Positions 11,701-23,542 of a stretch of DNA of 58,129 bases are shown piece by piece. The notes beneath the pieces are model-generated. The model was not told where the DNA came from, ran no database searches, and saw nothing but the letters and a program-made list of their open reading frames with translations. Within the stretch, counting starts at the first letter, position 1; each line of letters starts with the position of its first letter. The stretch lies in assembly GCA_001724265.1 (NCBI GenBank), contig MEDY01000167.1, forward strand, positions 1 through 58,129. The letters run 5' to 3'. The translations under genes were made by a program, and so were the position numbers. The DNA comes from Rhizaria sp. SCN 62-66. Taxonomy: Eukaryota > Rhizaria, unplaced.

Positions 11701-14700
11701 CCGAGCCCGCCAGCTACCCGAAACTCTCTCCGGTCGGCTACCTCGTCTTCAACCGCGTGATGCTGTGCTCGTACGCGCACGACATCGAGAACGCTGCGCG
11801 CCGCGTGATCGCACACGACGCCTCGCGCCTGCCGCCAGAGGCCGCCTCGGCCGCCACGGCGGGCACCTCGGTCACGGCCGGTAGCACGGGCGCCGGCGCC
11901 GCACTCATCCCCTACGCCCCCAGTCAGAGCGGCAACAACGGCAACGCGATCGTGAGCACTGGCTCCGGCTCCGGCACCGGCTTGGTCAGCGCCAACAGCG
12001 GTAGCAGCGGCGCCAGTCTGGCGCCGCCGAGCGTGGTTCTCTCGGCCGGCACGCCCGTGCCCCCCGGCTCTCGCCCCGGCTCCGCGCACGGCCGCGCGGG
12101 CGCGCCCCCAGGCACGCCCGGCTTTCGCGGGAGCGTGGCGGGCGGCTGGCTAGGCATGGCGCGCGGCTACAGCGCGGCTCTGGCTCACGGTCACGCGCTG
12201 CCGTCCTCGCACCCCGGGTTCGTGCAGTCCGTCTGCCCACTCGACACCGTCGTGGTGATGCTGCTGGAACAGGCGCGCGTCACGGGCGCGCTCGGCAACA
12301 TGAAGAACCAGAACGCACTCGGTGTCTACAAGGCGCAGCGCGAGATCGCCAAGCTCCGCACGCTCGAAGGAGGTACGACTATTCACACTTCATGCGATAT
12401 AACAAGGATTTATAAAGCTTTTATGAATATCTATTGTATCTATTGTATTTTATTTGTATTTATTGTTTTTACGAAGCTTCAAGGTCGATTGTTCACCAGT
12501 TGTGTTAACTTCTCTGCTTTTCCTATTTCTTTTCCACGATAGGCATTCTGCCGCCCCTGTGCTTCGCGTACATCGCCCACCTGTGCCTGCCCCGCACCAC
12601 CGTCCTTTCCGTCCCCACCGCCGACGCTCTCAGCAACGCCGCCGCGGCCGACTCGACCGCCCTGGTCCCCGCCGGCGCCGGCGCTGGCGCTGGCTCGGGC
12701 GTCAACGCCAGTGTCGGCGCCGGCTCCACGAGCGGCAACATCACACAGGCCGCCGTGTCGCGCGGCCAGTTCTCGTCTGTCGCGCTCGCCACGGCCGCGG
12801 CGGCCGCCAACAACGGCGCCAGCACCCTCCCGCCCTCCAAGGGCTCCGGCGTCGTGTCTGGTAAGGCTAGCAACATCGCCGGCAGCAGCGGCGGCGGCGG
12901 CGGCGCGCTGGTCGAGAGCGGCAGTGCGGGCGCGATGGGGTTATACGTCACGCCCGGCGCGGGCAATGAGGAGGAGGCGCAGGGCTTTGAGGCGCTGACC
13001 ACGACTTTCTCCAACTGGCTGACCAACCGCAAGTATGACTTGTACCACTCTTGGTCCATTGACGCCACCACCGTCCCCGGCCCCGGTACGTTAGTCGAGA
13101 TATCTCTATCGCATATGCATCATTTCGACCATAACTCAATGTTTAACTGTGTTTTGTTTGTGTGCATTTATATCTAGGCTTTTTTTTTTAGTAACTCACA
13201 TGTGTTCTGCTAACTTTTGTTTCTCTTTGCTGCCAACTCACAGGTTTGTACCAGCTGGAGCTCTACACGTGGCGCCTGGGTCAGTACGAGCTTTACAAGG
13301 CGACCCCGCTGACAGCGGCCAAGAAGAACGGCTCGATCTACACTGTGACTTTCCCGCCGCTGACGGTCCAGGGCCTTGGCGTGCTCGAGTGCGAGGGCGC
13401 GATGAAGCCCCGCAAGGTCGCACCTGCCCCGCCGTCGCTGCAGGACCTCGCCGTGCGCCAGGGCCGCCTCGCCGCGCTGTGTACCCCGCCCGCGGGCGTT
13501 GCGACCCATAGTAAGAGTGCGGGGGCAGGCAGCGCCTACTACACGGGCGAGGCGGCCGACTGGGATGATTGCGGACCTGGCGAGGTCCCGGAGGAGGTTT
13601 TCGCCGCGCTGACCCCGCAGGACCAGTCCGAGTTCGTGACGGGCGACTCGCGCTTCGGCGACACGCACCGGCTGCTGTTCGCGCTCTCGTCGCCCAACAT
13701 GGTTCAGAATAAGCACCTTAAGTCCGCGAGCAAGGCCCCCGCGGCCGCCAAGGCCGGCGCCAAGGGCGTGACCCCCGCTGTGGGCAGCCCCAGCGTCGGG
13801 CAGGTGGGCCCCGCGTTTAGCGGCTTTCTGGCGCCCGAGGAGGCCGTCGTGCCCACGGTCACCATCACGCCCCCGCTGGCTATTTTCGCGCAGCCCGAGG
13901 CCGAGGACACGGGTCTCACTATCCCCAGTCATGGCGCAGACGGCAAGAAGGGCGGCGGAGGCGGCACTGTGGAGGACACGTTCGCTGTCAGCGCCAAGAC
14001 GCGCGGCCGCCCGGCACACGTCGTCGCGATCAATAACCGGCCGATCCGTTTGCTGCACCCGCTGACCAATACGCTGACCAACAACACCAACGGCAGCGCG
14101 CAGAGCAGCGTCAACAACAACGCTATGCTTGCCAAGAACGCTAAGGACAAGAGGTCCGCTGCGGCCAAGAGCAACGAGATCATGACGATGAACGAGTACA
14201 ACAACACGCAGTACCTGGGCTTCGTCGAAGTGCTCTACGAGGACGTCCGCACCGAGGCCCAGCTCCAGAAGGAGAAGCCCACCGAAGAAAAGGGCCGCTG
14301 CGGTTCCGAAAAAACCGGCGCGGGTATCACGGTCTCTGCGTTGGGCAGCGGCGCGCGCATGGTGGCCGGCGAGGCCGTAGTGTGGTCCGCAGAGGCGCTG
14401 GCCAACCCCGTGGCCGTGGCGCTGCCGCTATGCGATGGCGGCAGCGGCGAGCTCGTGACGGCCTCGCTCGAGGTCAAGAGCGTCACGCTGGCGAGCAACG
14501 TCGCGCAGAGGGACGAGAAGGCTGCGCAGAAGCTCGCCAAAGAGCGCCGCGGCAAGCACGAGGCGCGGGCAGCCGCGCGCGCGGGCGCTGGGGCTGGGGC
14601 TGAGTCTGGGTCTGGCAGCACCACGCCGTCCAACGCTAAGTCGCCCAGCGCCAAGGCGTCAAGGAGCGACAGGGAGGCGGCCGCTGGCGGCGGCAAGACT

Positions 14701-14733
14701 AAGGCGCTCAAGGCAAAGCTCGGTGCTGTGTAA
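5706..14733 (+). CDS. 2616-residue protein of unknown function, acidic N-terminus, possible C2-like segments
   Basis: Eight exons: 5706-7961, 8125-8298, 8467-8750, 8974-9141, 9297-10834, 10975-12372, 12543-13085 and 13244-14733. All junctions keep frame and the stop is TAA. The first ATG in frame with good coding sequence is 5706. The N-terminal quarter is disordered with Asp/Glu blocks (residues about 40-50 and 205-225) and Asn runs. Residues about 740-1000, encoded by small exons, are the best-ordered part and contain YFTPYVCLQRQRKLPDGRALW and DSYIGDDLLEASP. Near residue 1465 comes LTWTFSVPVTVLTGG followed by QQIKVSLVDALSG, a pattern like the copine/C2 beta-sandwich. This resemblance is weak and is inference only. 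The C-terminus is Lys/Ala-rich. I do not recognise a family; a scaffold or membrane-associated role is possible. Confidence 0.75.
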
Positions 14734-16026
14734 ATTAAGACGAATCAGCAGAGCAATAAGTTCTTCTTTTTTGAATCATAACCAACTCAGCAACAACAGC
14801 AACAACAACAGCAACAACAACAACAACAACAACAACAACAAAACAATCGACATAATATCGATCAGAACCAACCTGGAGCCGTTCTGCTTGCGGCTTCAAG
14901 AATATCAATGATGTACAGTCTTTAAAAGAGATGTGCTGTGTAACTTTTACTATATTATGATCCTATCTTATGATCTTACTATTTTTCACGATTTTTTTCT
15001 TTTTCTAGTCAATGGAACGATGGGGGACAACAATTTATGACTTTAACGAATGATGATTGCGACGATTTGACGATGATGCATGATGACGGGAGCAGCCTGA
15101 GATTGATTTTTGTTTTCGGTTTGAGCGGACGAGGATTTAAATATCATGCGTTAATACAGATAAGAATGAAGTGTACACATGAAATTAACACATCATCAAT
15201 GCTTTCAAAGATGACACGTACGCCGTTTTCATATGCACAACAAGGATCAGGATCTTGTCACCTTGGTCTGAGGCGAGCGACCATTTCAGTGCTCATAACA
15301 TTCAGAATAGACTATGAAGTGGGATTGCTTTCAAGTCGTGATAACAAGACGACGATTACACGTTAGTCGAGCAACTCGAGCTGTGCAAGTGTTAACTTAT
15401 ACGACTGGCTGAAATGATGCATTTTGATACATAGTAAGAGTTAATTATCACGCATTTATACATACGACAACAACACTTGCGTTATATCACACATTTCATC
15501 TGACATTCACGTTGTCTTGGTGCGAGTATGCACTTGAATGTGTTTCACCACATATGCTTTTGCAGTCGAGTTGCGAGTCGCCTGACGACGGTCGCGACAG
15601 GTCCACTTCAAGGAAAAGCGTAGCAACGCCCCAAAACTCGTGAGTATAGAATCAAACCGATATACCAAGCTTTATTAAGTTGTTTCATACATTCACTTTA
15701 AATCGGGATGCTACTTACGAGAATTCTGGCCGTATTTCGCAGTGCATACTGTGTGACCCGCGAGTCGGACTTTCCTGTCTTAGAAAAGCGCGACTTTCGT
15801 CATGGATTGTCATATATTTCTTACTGGCCCTTATTTGTTCGGGGAGATCTAAGCGCATTTATGCCGATTTACGACGATTTTCCTTCGCACGTTAGTTTCA
15901 TGTCAGTACGCTCCTTTTTGTGCATTTCGCCACCTAGCCTCCCTTCAGCCGCTTCATCCTTCCCACCAAGGTCTCAAAGCCAAGACAATAATCTTTGTGA
16001 TTCCCCATCACACCCCAGCGTTTAAC
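14734..16026. other. Intergenic region with a CAA repeat
   Basis: This holds the 3' UTR of the 2616-residue gene, including a CAA/CAG repeat, and the 5' flank of the thioesterase gene. The rest is AT-rich. Open frames such as 15708-16025 have no codon bias and run into the probable 5' UTR. No RNA gene was recognised. Confidence 0.5.
14791..14843 (+). repeat. (CAA)n microsatellite with CAG interruptions
   Basis: About 17 triplets of CAA with two CAG units, 58 bases beyond the stop codon of the 2616-residue gene, so probably in its 3' UTR. Confidence 0.9.
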
Positions 16027-17397
16027 ATGCGCTCCGCTTTTTTCCGCGCGACGTCCCGCGCGTCCAACCTGCTGTCATCCAGCGCTGGCGCCACCGGCGC
16101 CCTCGTCAAGCGCACCTTCGCGTCGACTACGACTGGCTCCGCGGCCACCACGGCTCTGAAGCGCGTGTCGCGGCCGCTGCTCTTCTCCGCCGCGCTCGCC
16201 GGCACCGCCATTACCGCCCTTGCTGCCTCCCCCGCCAGCGGCAGTAGCACTGCCAGTAGTGGCCACGGGCACGCGTTGTCCCCGCTCGACGTCCCCGAGT
16301 GCCAAGTCTCCACCGCCATACGCGGCATGATCGGCTTCCCCGCCGTGACGGAGCCGGCCTACCCCGAGGTCTCTCACTACGAGGGCCCACCGAAGCCCCC
16401 GGTGCGGCCCCGCTGGTCGCCCACCGCCGAGGCCTTTTTCGCCGACTTTTCCGAGCAAGGGTACGTGCAGATCCCGCAGACGTTCAGCACACACAGCTTC
16501 GTCGCCGGCGGCCACGGCGTTGAGCGCCGCGTGCAGTTCCGCTTCTACGTCAAGCGCGGCGACGTGCTGCCCAACTCCGACTTCTCGCTCGCGCCAGCAA
16601 CCGGCGGCAGGACCATCGACCCCAAGGCCAAGGCCGCGCTAGCCGAGGCGAGCCCGCTCCAGGCTGGTGCGTCAGTGCTCCACGGCACACCGCATCACAC
16701 GACAAACAACATCAGCAGCAAGGTGATTGACAAGGCGGCTAGCGCTCCTGTTGCTGCTGCTGCTGTGAAAAGCGATGCTGCGGCTGCGGCCCCTGTGTCC
16801 AAGAAGGTCTCTGCGACGACCGTGTCGGACTTTGACCCCCAAGGCAACGTGCTGTCGCTCTCTGGCATAATCCACTTCGGGCCCGACGCTCAGGGCCCCA
16901 AGGACTGCGTGCACGGCGGCGCCATTGCGGCCCTTGCAGACAGCGCGATGGGCCAGGCCGTCGCCGCGGCGGGCATGAGCTGCGTCACCGCCAACCTCAG
17001 CGTCAACTACCGCTCCCTCATCCGTACGTCGAGTTTCTCCCGATATTTCAGCAAAGCGTAATATTTCTGGGTTATATCGCTGAAAATCTAGCTGAAGTTT
17101 CATCACAATACGTATTATTGCCAAATTCAATGTTTTTCTTTTATTTTAATTTGTTTGAGTTCATTTCGTTCTAATCTTCCTCCTCTTTTTCTGCTTTGTT
17201 ATCATATATCTCCAGCGCTCGACACTGACGTGCTGATCAAGGTCGTAGTTCCGGCCCTGGAGGGCCGCAAGGGCACGGTCCGTTTCGGCCTCTTCAGCCC
17301 TGCCCGCGACGGTGAGACGCCGAAGCTGTATTCAGAGGGCACGGGGCTGTTCATCATGCCTAAGGAGTGGGCCGACAAGTACTTCGGCAAGCACTAA
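16027..17397 (+). CDS. Mitochondrial-type hotdog-fold thioesterase (PaaI/THEM4-like)
   Basis: Two exons, 16027-17023 and 17216-17397, joined by a 192-base intron (GTACGT...TCCAG), giving 392 residues, stop TAA. The N-terminus (MRSAFFRATSRASNLL, then Lys-Arg) is a typical mitochondrial presequence. A hydrophobic stretch, PLLFSAALAGTAITALAA, follows and could be a membrane anchor or a second targeting part. The C-terminal hotdog domain spans about residues 275-390. HGGAIAALADSAMG is the conserved helix of acyl-CoA thioesterases of the 4HBT/PaaI family, followed by LSVNYRSLIPLDTDVLIKV across the intron and GRKGTVRFGLF. It probably hydrolyses acyl-CoA in mitochondria; the acyl group is unknown. 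The middle (about 200-270) is Ala/Lys-rich and probably disordered. Confidence 0.82.
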
Positions 17398-18133
17398 ATG
17401 CAGGCTTGCTCTCGAGTGGCGTTGTATTGCGGGTACGATACGCCCGGATTATACCTCGACAAACACTTAGCGCACGCATTTAGTCCACGTGTCGCTGCCG
17501 CCGCCGCCGCCGTCGCCGTCGCTGTTTCTGTTGCTGTTGCTGTTGCTGTTGCTGTATCGAAAGTCGAGCGCTAAATATTGCGTGCTGCACTTATTTTGTT
17601 TCATTGGAAGCTGAATGGTTATTTAAGTTTGGTTGGAGGTTCTTTTGTTGAAAATACCCTTGTATATTTGTGATTTTGCGTCGATGTTGGCCACGCTATA
17701 CTCAGAGTGTTGATGCATTATTGCTCCGACCGGTTTCTGAGTGTGGTTGCTGTTGTTGCTGTTGTTCGTGCATTGGCGTTTGTGGTTAGAATAACCTTGG
17801 TGTGACGTTTATAGTTAGGAGTATATGTAGGATTATGCACTTTATTATCAAGATAAACACACAGTTTAAGACGAATATTCAGCGCATTCATATTGCTTTC
17901 TGTATGCTCAGGTGCCTCAGATGATGCTGTCCTCGTACCATTGACCGCAGTAACATCGGCTCTCTCAAATCATCAGAATCATCTCACGAAATTCTTTCTT
18001 AGTTCACATCGCACACACACACTGTAGCGCTTACAGTTGCACACGTAACGTGTTCACGTCTTGCTAAATCTGTACGAAGTACAATTCTGTCGTCAATTCT
18101 GTCGTTTCAGTCTCGGCGCCAGTGCCAGTGCCA
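17398..18133. other. Intergenic region downstream of the thioesterase gene
   Basis: It contains a triplet repeat (17493-17556) close to the thioesterase stop codon and a short CA repeat near 18011. Otherwise it is AT-rich with no convincing gene. A TTTCAG near 18110 looks like a splice acceptor at the edge of the GC-rich frame that follows. Confidence 0.45.
17493..17556. repeat. Compound trinucleotide repeat, GCC/GTC then TGTTGC
   Basis: A run of GCC and GTC triplets changes into alternating GTT and GCT triplets. It lies about 100 bases after the thioesterase stop, so it is probably in the 3' UTR. Confidence 0.85.
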
Positions 18134-18331
18134 ATGCCAGTGCCGGTGCCCGTGTCAGTGTCGCCGGAGCCGGAGTCGTTTCCTGAGCCCGTGTCCACCG
18201 GGATTTCGTTGTGTCTGATGACGTTTTACAAGTATGCGAAGCTTGCCAGGCTTTTATGGAGCCTCCCCAAGGTGAAGCCTCACACGAACTCCATCGTTCG
18301 GCGCAAGCGCAAGGCCCACATTGCCGAGTAA
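18134..18331 (+). CDS. Possible small basic protein or terminal exon
   Basis: The frame runs from ATG 18134 to TAA 18331, 65 residues. It begins with a Pro-Val repeat and a Pro-Glu/Ser stretch, then LCLMTFYKYAKLARLLWSLP and a basic tail VRRKRKAHIAE that could be a nuclear-localisation-type cluster. The block is GC-richer than its flanks and uses AAG for every Lys, as the real genes here do. The TTTCAG at 18110 suggests it could instead be the last exon of a spliced gene, but I see no upstream exon. I do not recognise it. The opposite strand is also open, so the assignment is tentative. Confidence 0.35.
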   Translation: MPVPVPVSVSPEPESFPEPVSTGISLCLMTFYKYAKLARLLWSLPKVKPHTNSIVRRKRKAHIAE

Positions 18332-18786
18332 CTTGGCTTACAGGAGCGATGAAGTGTTGCAAACATTGAAAACATATGTTTAAGTTTGTCAATCTGCGTT
18401 TCCACATGTAAAAACAACGACACACGATGTAAAATAGCGATTATAACAACATATTTAGATTCAGCTTGGTATGATGATTGATACCACGGTGACATATACT
18501 ACGAAATTATGCGTCGATCCAGTGTTGCCAGATTTGGAGGCGGACGGTCGAGACGCTAGGCGACAGCGAGGCTTCTTTCAGATGAGTGTATCTCGACAGA
18601 AGTCCGTTCTTTCGATAAGCCGGCGGAATATCATATTTAAAAACACATTTTCGCTGTTTTAACCTATTTATACATTCTCAATTCACGTTTCGTGCTCTAT
18701 ATCCTAACTTAGGTTCCCACTCCTTTCGAGGCGATTCAGAGCACACCTACTTGCTTCCCTGCCGTCCGTTCACACTCGCAACGGTG
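18332..18786. other. Intergenic region upstream of the BLOC-1-like gene
   Basis: Mostly AT-rich sequence that should hold the promoter and 5' UTR of the next gene. No motif stands out. Confidence 0.45.
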
Positions 18787-19739
18787 ATGTCAAGCTCTGC
18801 CAACGCGCCCATAGCGATGAGCGCTACTGGCAAGAACGTTGCCGAACAGCACGCTGCTAACAACGCGAGTGGTGGCGCGAACACTAGCACGGCGAGTGCG
18901 CCAGCGAGCGTCAGCGCCACCAACAACACCAAAAGCAACGACGATGGCGGCGACGATGACTTCCTCTCAATCCTGCCCGACCTCTCCGTCTTCACGCTTA
19001 ACGCCAACTACGAGAACGCGCCCGACGTGACTAACACCCTGACAAAGCTCGCAGGCAGCACTGCTGCACTGTCTAAGAGCTTCGCCGCAGTGGCCGAGGC
19101 GTCGGCGTCGCAAGTCGGCGAGCTGACGGAGTTTATGGTACGCTTCAATATAGGAACAAAATGCCAATATATCTACGTATAACACTACATTTTACGTTGT
19201 ATTAACATTTTAATTGATATAGGTATGATTTATAGCGAGGAATTGCAGTTTCAACGTAAAATATGAGTCGCTGACACCATCCGCTTCATTCGCTTTCGCG
19301 TTCAGTTTGGACAACTAGAGAAGCTTGCCGAACATGCTGAGGCCACCCGCGATGCTAGCGAGGTTTTGGCGGTGCAGAGCGAGGTTTTTATGGCCAAATG
19401 CGCACAGCTCAACCGCCAGCTGTCGCGTTTGGACAGGCTGGAGGGGCAAATCGCCTACGTCGAGGTACGCATATAAAAACAAAACTATCTCAAAATATCT
19501 TTAAATCATGGATACGAAGCTCTGTTTAACGCCAGATGTATGTTTATTACAACATATCAGCCTGTTTTGTTTCACCAAGCACTCACATGTGCGATATACA
19601 TGCTGTTTTGCGTCTTGATTGCGGCCCTCTTCAGAAGCACTTGCCTCAGCTCGAGGTGCTGGTCGACGCCCGCATCAAGAGGGCTGAGGCCGAGAACGCG
19701 GCCGCGAAGCACAGGCAGCATCAAGCTGCGGCCAAGTGA
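18787..19739 (+). CDS. Small coiled-coil protein, BLOC-1 subunit 4 (cappuccino)-like
   Basis: Three exons: 18787-19137, 19306-19464 and 19635-19739, all joined in phase 0 by introns of 168 and 170 bases that begin GTACGC and end TTCAG. The product is 204 residues, stop TGA. The first 65 residues are Ser/Ala/Asn-rich and disordered, then an acidic patch (DDGGDDD). From about residue 75 to the end it is predicted to be helical coiled coil, including LSRLDRLEGQIAYVEKHLPQ and VLVDARIKRAEAE. The arrangement and the RLDRLE...E...V...AE pattern resemble BLOC-1/BORC subunits that act in endosome-lysosome trafficking, cappuccino (BLOC1S4) most closely. The resemblance is short, so another small coiled-coil subunit is possible. 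Confidence 0.45.
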
Positions 19740-20158
19740 AACGCTGTTGGTAGACAGTGAAGCCATGACGCGCATACTCAGTGCGTACGGACCAGAATGG
19801 AACGGTGGCCACTGCTTTAGGGGCTTTGAGATGGCATATTGAAGGCCATAACTGTGACAAATACAAATAATTCAAACAAGTACATTGATTTAAACGTCTA
19901 GGTACACTATACTAGAATAACCACTCTATGGACTAATGTTCTGTTAGTCATGTCCTGGATTTTGTTGTTTGTACACATTGATTTGTGGTTGGGGCGTTGG
20001 ACTGGAGTCATGATAGGTTTGCGCGCGAAGATCTGCCGTCTTTGGCCTGACATTAAAGCTCCGTCAACGGATATAAAACCGATATTCCAAGAAAGAGAAC
20101 TAGAAATACTCGTTGTTTTTCTTTTAATACTTTCTGAGTGTGCTTTTGTGGTGCGCAA
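19740..20158. other. Intergenic region between the BLOC-1-like gene and CTF8
   Basis: Contains the 3' UTR of the upstream gene and the promoter of CTF8. AT-rich, with no recognisable feature. Confidence 0.45.
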
Positions 20159-20863
20159 ATGAGCGACTCCGAGTTGTCTACAATGGTGTCTGAGGCCGTT
20201 GCCACCCTCTTCCCCAACGGCACCCCTTTCGTCCACAATGGGCAAGCCTTCATCCGTAGCCCCGAAAACCCGCTTGAGTGGACGTATCTGGAGCTGCAGG
20301 GGGAGATTCAGAACAACATCAACCCGTCCACGCACAAGGGCACGCTCTCGGGCGCCACCGGGGACCACCTGTGGGCGATGCCGCTGGGCGAGTTTACAAA
20401 CGATCCAAAAGTACGTGAAAATTGAACGAAACAAAATGCATGTACAATTTATGACGACATTATTTATGTATATATACTATCTACTCGTTTTAGCGACTAT
20501 CTTTAACGTTTTGTAAGCGAGTTACTCAACAACTCTTATCTTCTTGGATTCCCTGCAACTCTCATCCAGACGCCGACGTTGCGCATCGGCAACAACTTGC
20601 TCAACGGCGCCCGCAAGAAGCTCGCCAAGCCCCTGCTTGTTACCCGCAAGGAGCCCGACCTCCCCGCTCCCGCTAATAACGGCTTGGCTTCTTCGAGTGA
20701 TATGAGTGAGGCGATCAACCCACAGTCGTTTCTGACGGAGCCTGCCGCCAGTACCACCGCGACGAGGCTCGTCGTCGTCGGTGTTATCAGGGAGAAGATC
20801 GTGTTCGACTCGCGGCCCACGCCGATCATCTCGTCGGCCTCTACTGTTACGCTCTCGAAGTGA
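20159..20863 (+). CDS. CTF8: Chromosome transmission fidelity protein 8 (CTF18-RFC subunit)
   Basis: Two exons, 20159-20410 and 20570-20863, with a phase-0 intron of 159 bases (GTACGT...TCCAG). The product is 181 residues, stop TGA; animal CTF8 is about 121. The conserved blocks are in order: WTYLELQGEIQ near residue 41, TLRIGNNLLNGARKKLAKPL in the middle (the short beta-rich core), and VVGVIREKIVFDSRPTPII near the C-terminus, which matches the CTF8 signature of a KI.F..RP.PII end. CTF8 binds DCC1 and the CTF18 C-terminus to form an alternative clamp loader that places PCNA at forks and supports sister-chromatid cohesion. The insert between the core and the last block is Ala/Ser-rich. The start is the first ATG in frame. 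Confidence 0.85.
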
Positions 20864-21229
20864 AGCCGCTGCCGCCGCTGCCACCGCGGCTGCTGCTACT
20901 GTTTGGCCAACGAGCGAGTCATTGCATGCTTCTTTAGACAAGATGGCCAGTCTTATGTTGCGAGACAATGACGTATCACTTGGATGTAGAGCGGAAAACG
21001 AGAAAATACATTATGGATTGCTTCTCACGACATAAACTTTGCGCAAGATGCTTCGAAAGTTGGTTGCCATGCAACCACAACAACTGTGTATTGTGTCTGT
21101 CTGATCACGTCAGCGCAGACCCGTGTTATTCATCGTGAAATAAGAAATATTAAGAAACTCCATTAAGGACACTCTATAGAAATAATACATATACCCTGCC
21201 AATATTGTGTCTAGTCGGATACTTATTAT
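20864..21229. other. Intergenic region between converging genes
   Basis: Holds the 3' UTRs of CTF8 and the mitochondrial carrier. The first 60 bases are GC-rich (CCGCTG-type triplets) and the rest is AT-rich. Confidence 0.45.
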
Positions 21230-22423
21230 TTAGACACGCACTTGTTTGTTCTTGCTCTGCGCCTCCTTCAGAGCCTTCATCACCGTGTCAAACGTGAAGA
21301 ACACCGTCGCAGCGCCCGGAATGCCACGGGTAAACGCCACGGACCACCCGCGCCACAGCGCGCCTAAGCGTACAGTACACAGTGTGGGTGCACACAAAAC
21401 AAACAAATAAATAAAGTGAAGTCAATCGACAAATGTGAGATGACACAACAGTAGTGACAGTAGGCACAACAATATGATCGAAAGAGAGCGAGAATACCCA
21501 CAATCAACAAATATACGGTGATTTTCAGACTAATATCACAAATTCAGCAATCTAATGCCTCGTATATGTTGCGTTTCAGTGTTTTACGCCGCACACGTAC
21601 CCACCCCACCCTTGGCGAGGAGCTCTTTGAGAAGTACTGTCGCGCTACGGCCCGTCGTGTCCGTCTGCACCACGGACTTGATGGTGTCCAGCGGCAGCGC
21701 AACCGACCAGAAACCCACGCCCGCGCACGCGCCGGCGATGATGTTGGTCGCGGCCAGGGACAGCGAGGGGAAGTGAGAGGACAGAGAGCGCTTTGCCTGT
21801 TCGTTGGAGGCGTAGAAAGCTGCGACGCCTGGCATGTCGCGCAGCAGCGTAACGCTGAGCCCGCGCCAGAGCGAGAGGACGCCGCCCGTGGCCACGATGC
21901 TGCGCAGCGCGTGCACGGGGCCGCGGTACACGGTCGCGTTCGCAGCACCCGCAGCGCCAGAGGCGGCAGAGGCGACAGTGGCAGAGGCGGGTTTGGCTGC
22001 ATTGCTGTACTGCACCATGAGGCGGTTGCGAATCAGCTCAACGGGGGTCACGACGAGCGTGTTAACGCCGCCGGCAAGGCCGCCGCAGAGGGCCAGCTCC
22101 CCGAGAGACAGCGGCGCAGCTGCCGCCGCCGCCGCACTAGGTTTGGAGCGGAGCGAGATGAGCGTCGACTGCGCGCCGTTGTAGGCAGTGAACATCACGC
22201 TCTTGTACACGGCCTGCGCAACAAGCGGGAATGCCATGCCCTTGTACAGCGCGCGTGCGCCCTCGGCGGCCACGGTCTGCCGCGCGCAGTCGATCGCGCC
22301 AGTGAAGCGCGTCGAGGTCTGCAAGCGCGTTCGGATCGTGTCTAGCGGGTGCGCGACCAGCGTGGAAGCGATGCCGGCGGCGCTGCCCGCAAGCACGGGG
22401 TTCCAACGGGACCAGTCGGACAT
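21230..22423 (-). CDS. Mitochondrial carrier family (SLC25) transporter
   Basis: Two exons, 22423-21601 and 21363-21230, joined by a 237-base intron (GTACGT...CTTAG), giving 318 residues, stop TAA. All three carrier repeats are present with the PX(D/E)XX(K/R) signatures: HPLDTIRTRLQ, TPVELIRNRLM and LPLDTIKSVVQ. The second exon completes repeat three with ALWRGWSVAFTRGIPGAAT. Six membrane helices in the inner mitochondrial membrane are expected. The signatures recall the carnitine/ornithine/basic-amino-acid branch (PLD.IKS in repeat three), but the substrate is not certain. An Ala run interrupts the first matrix loop. The ATG follows directly after a pyrimidine tract and TGCAG, so a 5' UTR intron probably ends at the start codon; coding sense upstream of it is poor. 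Confidence 0.87.
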
Positions 22424-23193
22424 CTGCACAGGGGAAACAAAGCAATGGGGTGATGTTAGAGAGTAGATGAGGGGGATGCGACAAGCGGTGACGTCGTTTG
22501 GGGGGAGCGTCGCCAAGGAGAAAGGAGCGCGTACAAGCCAGGTTATCTGTCCACATGACAAATATCATCCACATTATGCGGTTTAAAAGAACAGTTGAAC
22601 TACATCAAGCAACAGTTCATACGTTGCTGCAACAATTTGGCGGAGATATGCAAGAGCACGTCTCGATGACAAGGAGATACGTCCTTCAAGTCTCGAAGTT
22701 CGAAAAAAGGAGAAGCTGGTGCGCATGGCATATATGCAATACAAGACTTTCAAAAACAGGTTTAGTCATGTCAAACTCTAAAAGACTTAAGGCAATCACA
22801 GCATGCGGTATGACGTTGCATACACTGCTGGAGAGCCTGGTTTTGGTTGTGCATTCTCACCGCATAAGACCGAAAACCGTTTTGTGGTGGTTGCTTGGTC
22901 AGTCTGACCAAATCGTCCCGGACCTGCCGCGACGGAGGCTGTCACGCAAATGTCTGCATCTCAACGAGACGAGTTCCAACCAAAGCATAATTTCAGTATA
23001 ATATACCCACGTCACACATTTATTTTGCGGCACTATTGCTCTTTCTATTGACGGAGAAGCTGTCTAACCCGACATCATTTCACATATCACCGCTATTTCT
23101 GCTCGCCCTTCCGCCAAGCATCCTTCCCGAGCTTCCCACAGCGAGTAAACTCCTCGATCCCTTCTGAAAGCAGGCCTTTCACGCATAACCGCA
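22424..23193. promoter_or_regulatory. Divergent promoter region of the carrier and ankyrin genes
   Basis: The 770 bases separate the starts of the minus-strand carrier and the plus-strand giant ankyrin gene. A 148-residue plus-strand open frame (22555-23001) lies within it, but it has no codon bias and no recognised motif. The last 100 bases are C/T-rich like a 5' UTR. Confidence 0.45.
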
Positions 23194-23510
23194 ATGTCCG
23201 GGCGCGGCATCGCGAGCATTATGCGCGCGGCCTTCCCCCCGCGCAGCCCTTTCGTCTCGCCCGTTCCCTCCCGTCTCCGCCCTACCTCCGCCACTACATC
23301 CACCTCAGTCGCCGCCGCCGCCGAAGCCGCCGACACCGCCGTCGCCGTTGCCACCGCTGCTGCTGCCGCGAGCCGCCCAGCGTTGTTGCACGGGGACGCG
23401 GCCGCGACCAGCTCGCCCCTGCTGCCCCCGCTGCCCCGGCTTGTGTCGGTCGGCGAGGTCTGTGACGAGTCAAAGCCAAAGCCACTACCACAACTACAAC
23501 AGCAGCCACA

Positions 23511-23542
<32 letters not shown>

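Noticed and set aside
15708-16025. 105-codon frame upstream of the thioesterase
   Set aside because: No codon bias; it runs through the presumed promoter and 5' UTR.
22555-23001. 148-codon plus-strand frame between the carrier and ankyrin genes
   Set aside because: No GC-rich codon bias, no recognised motif, and it lies in a divergent promoter region.
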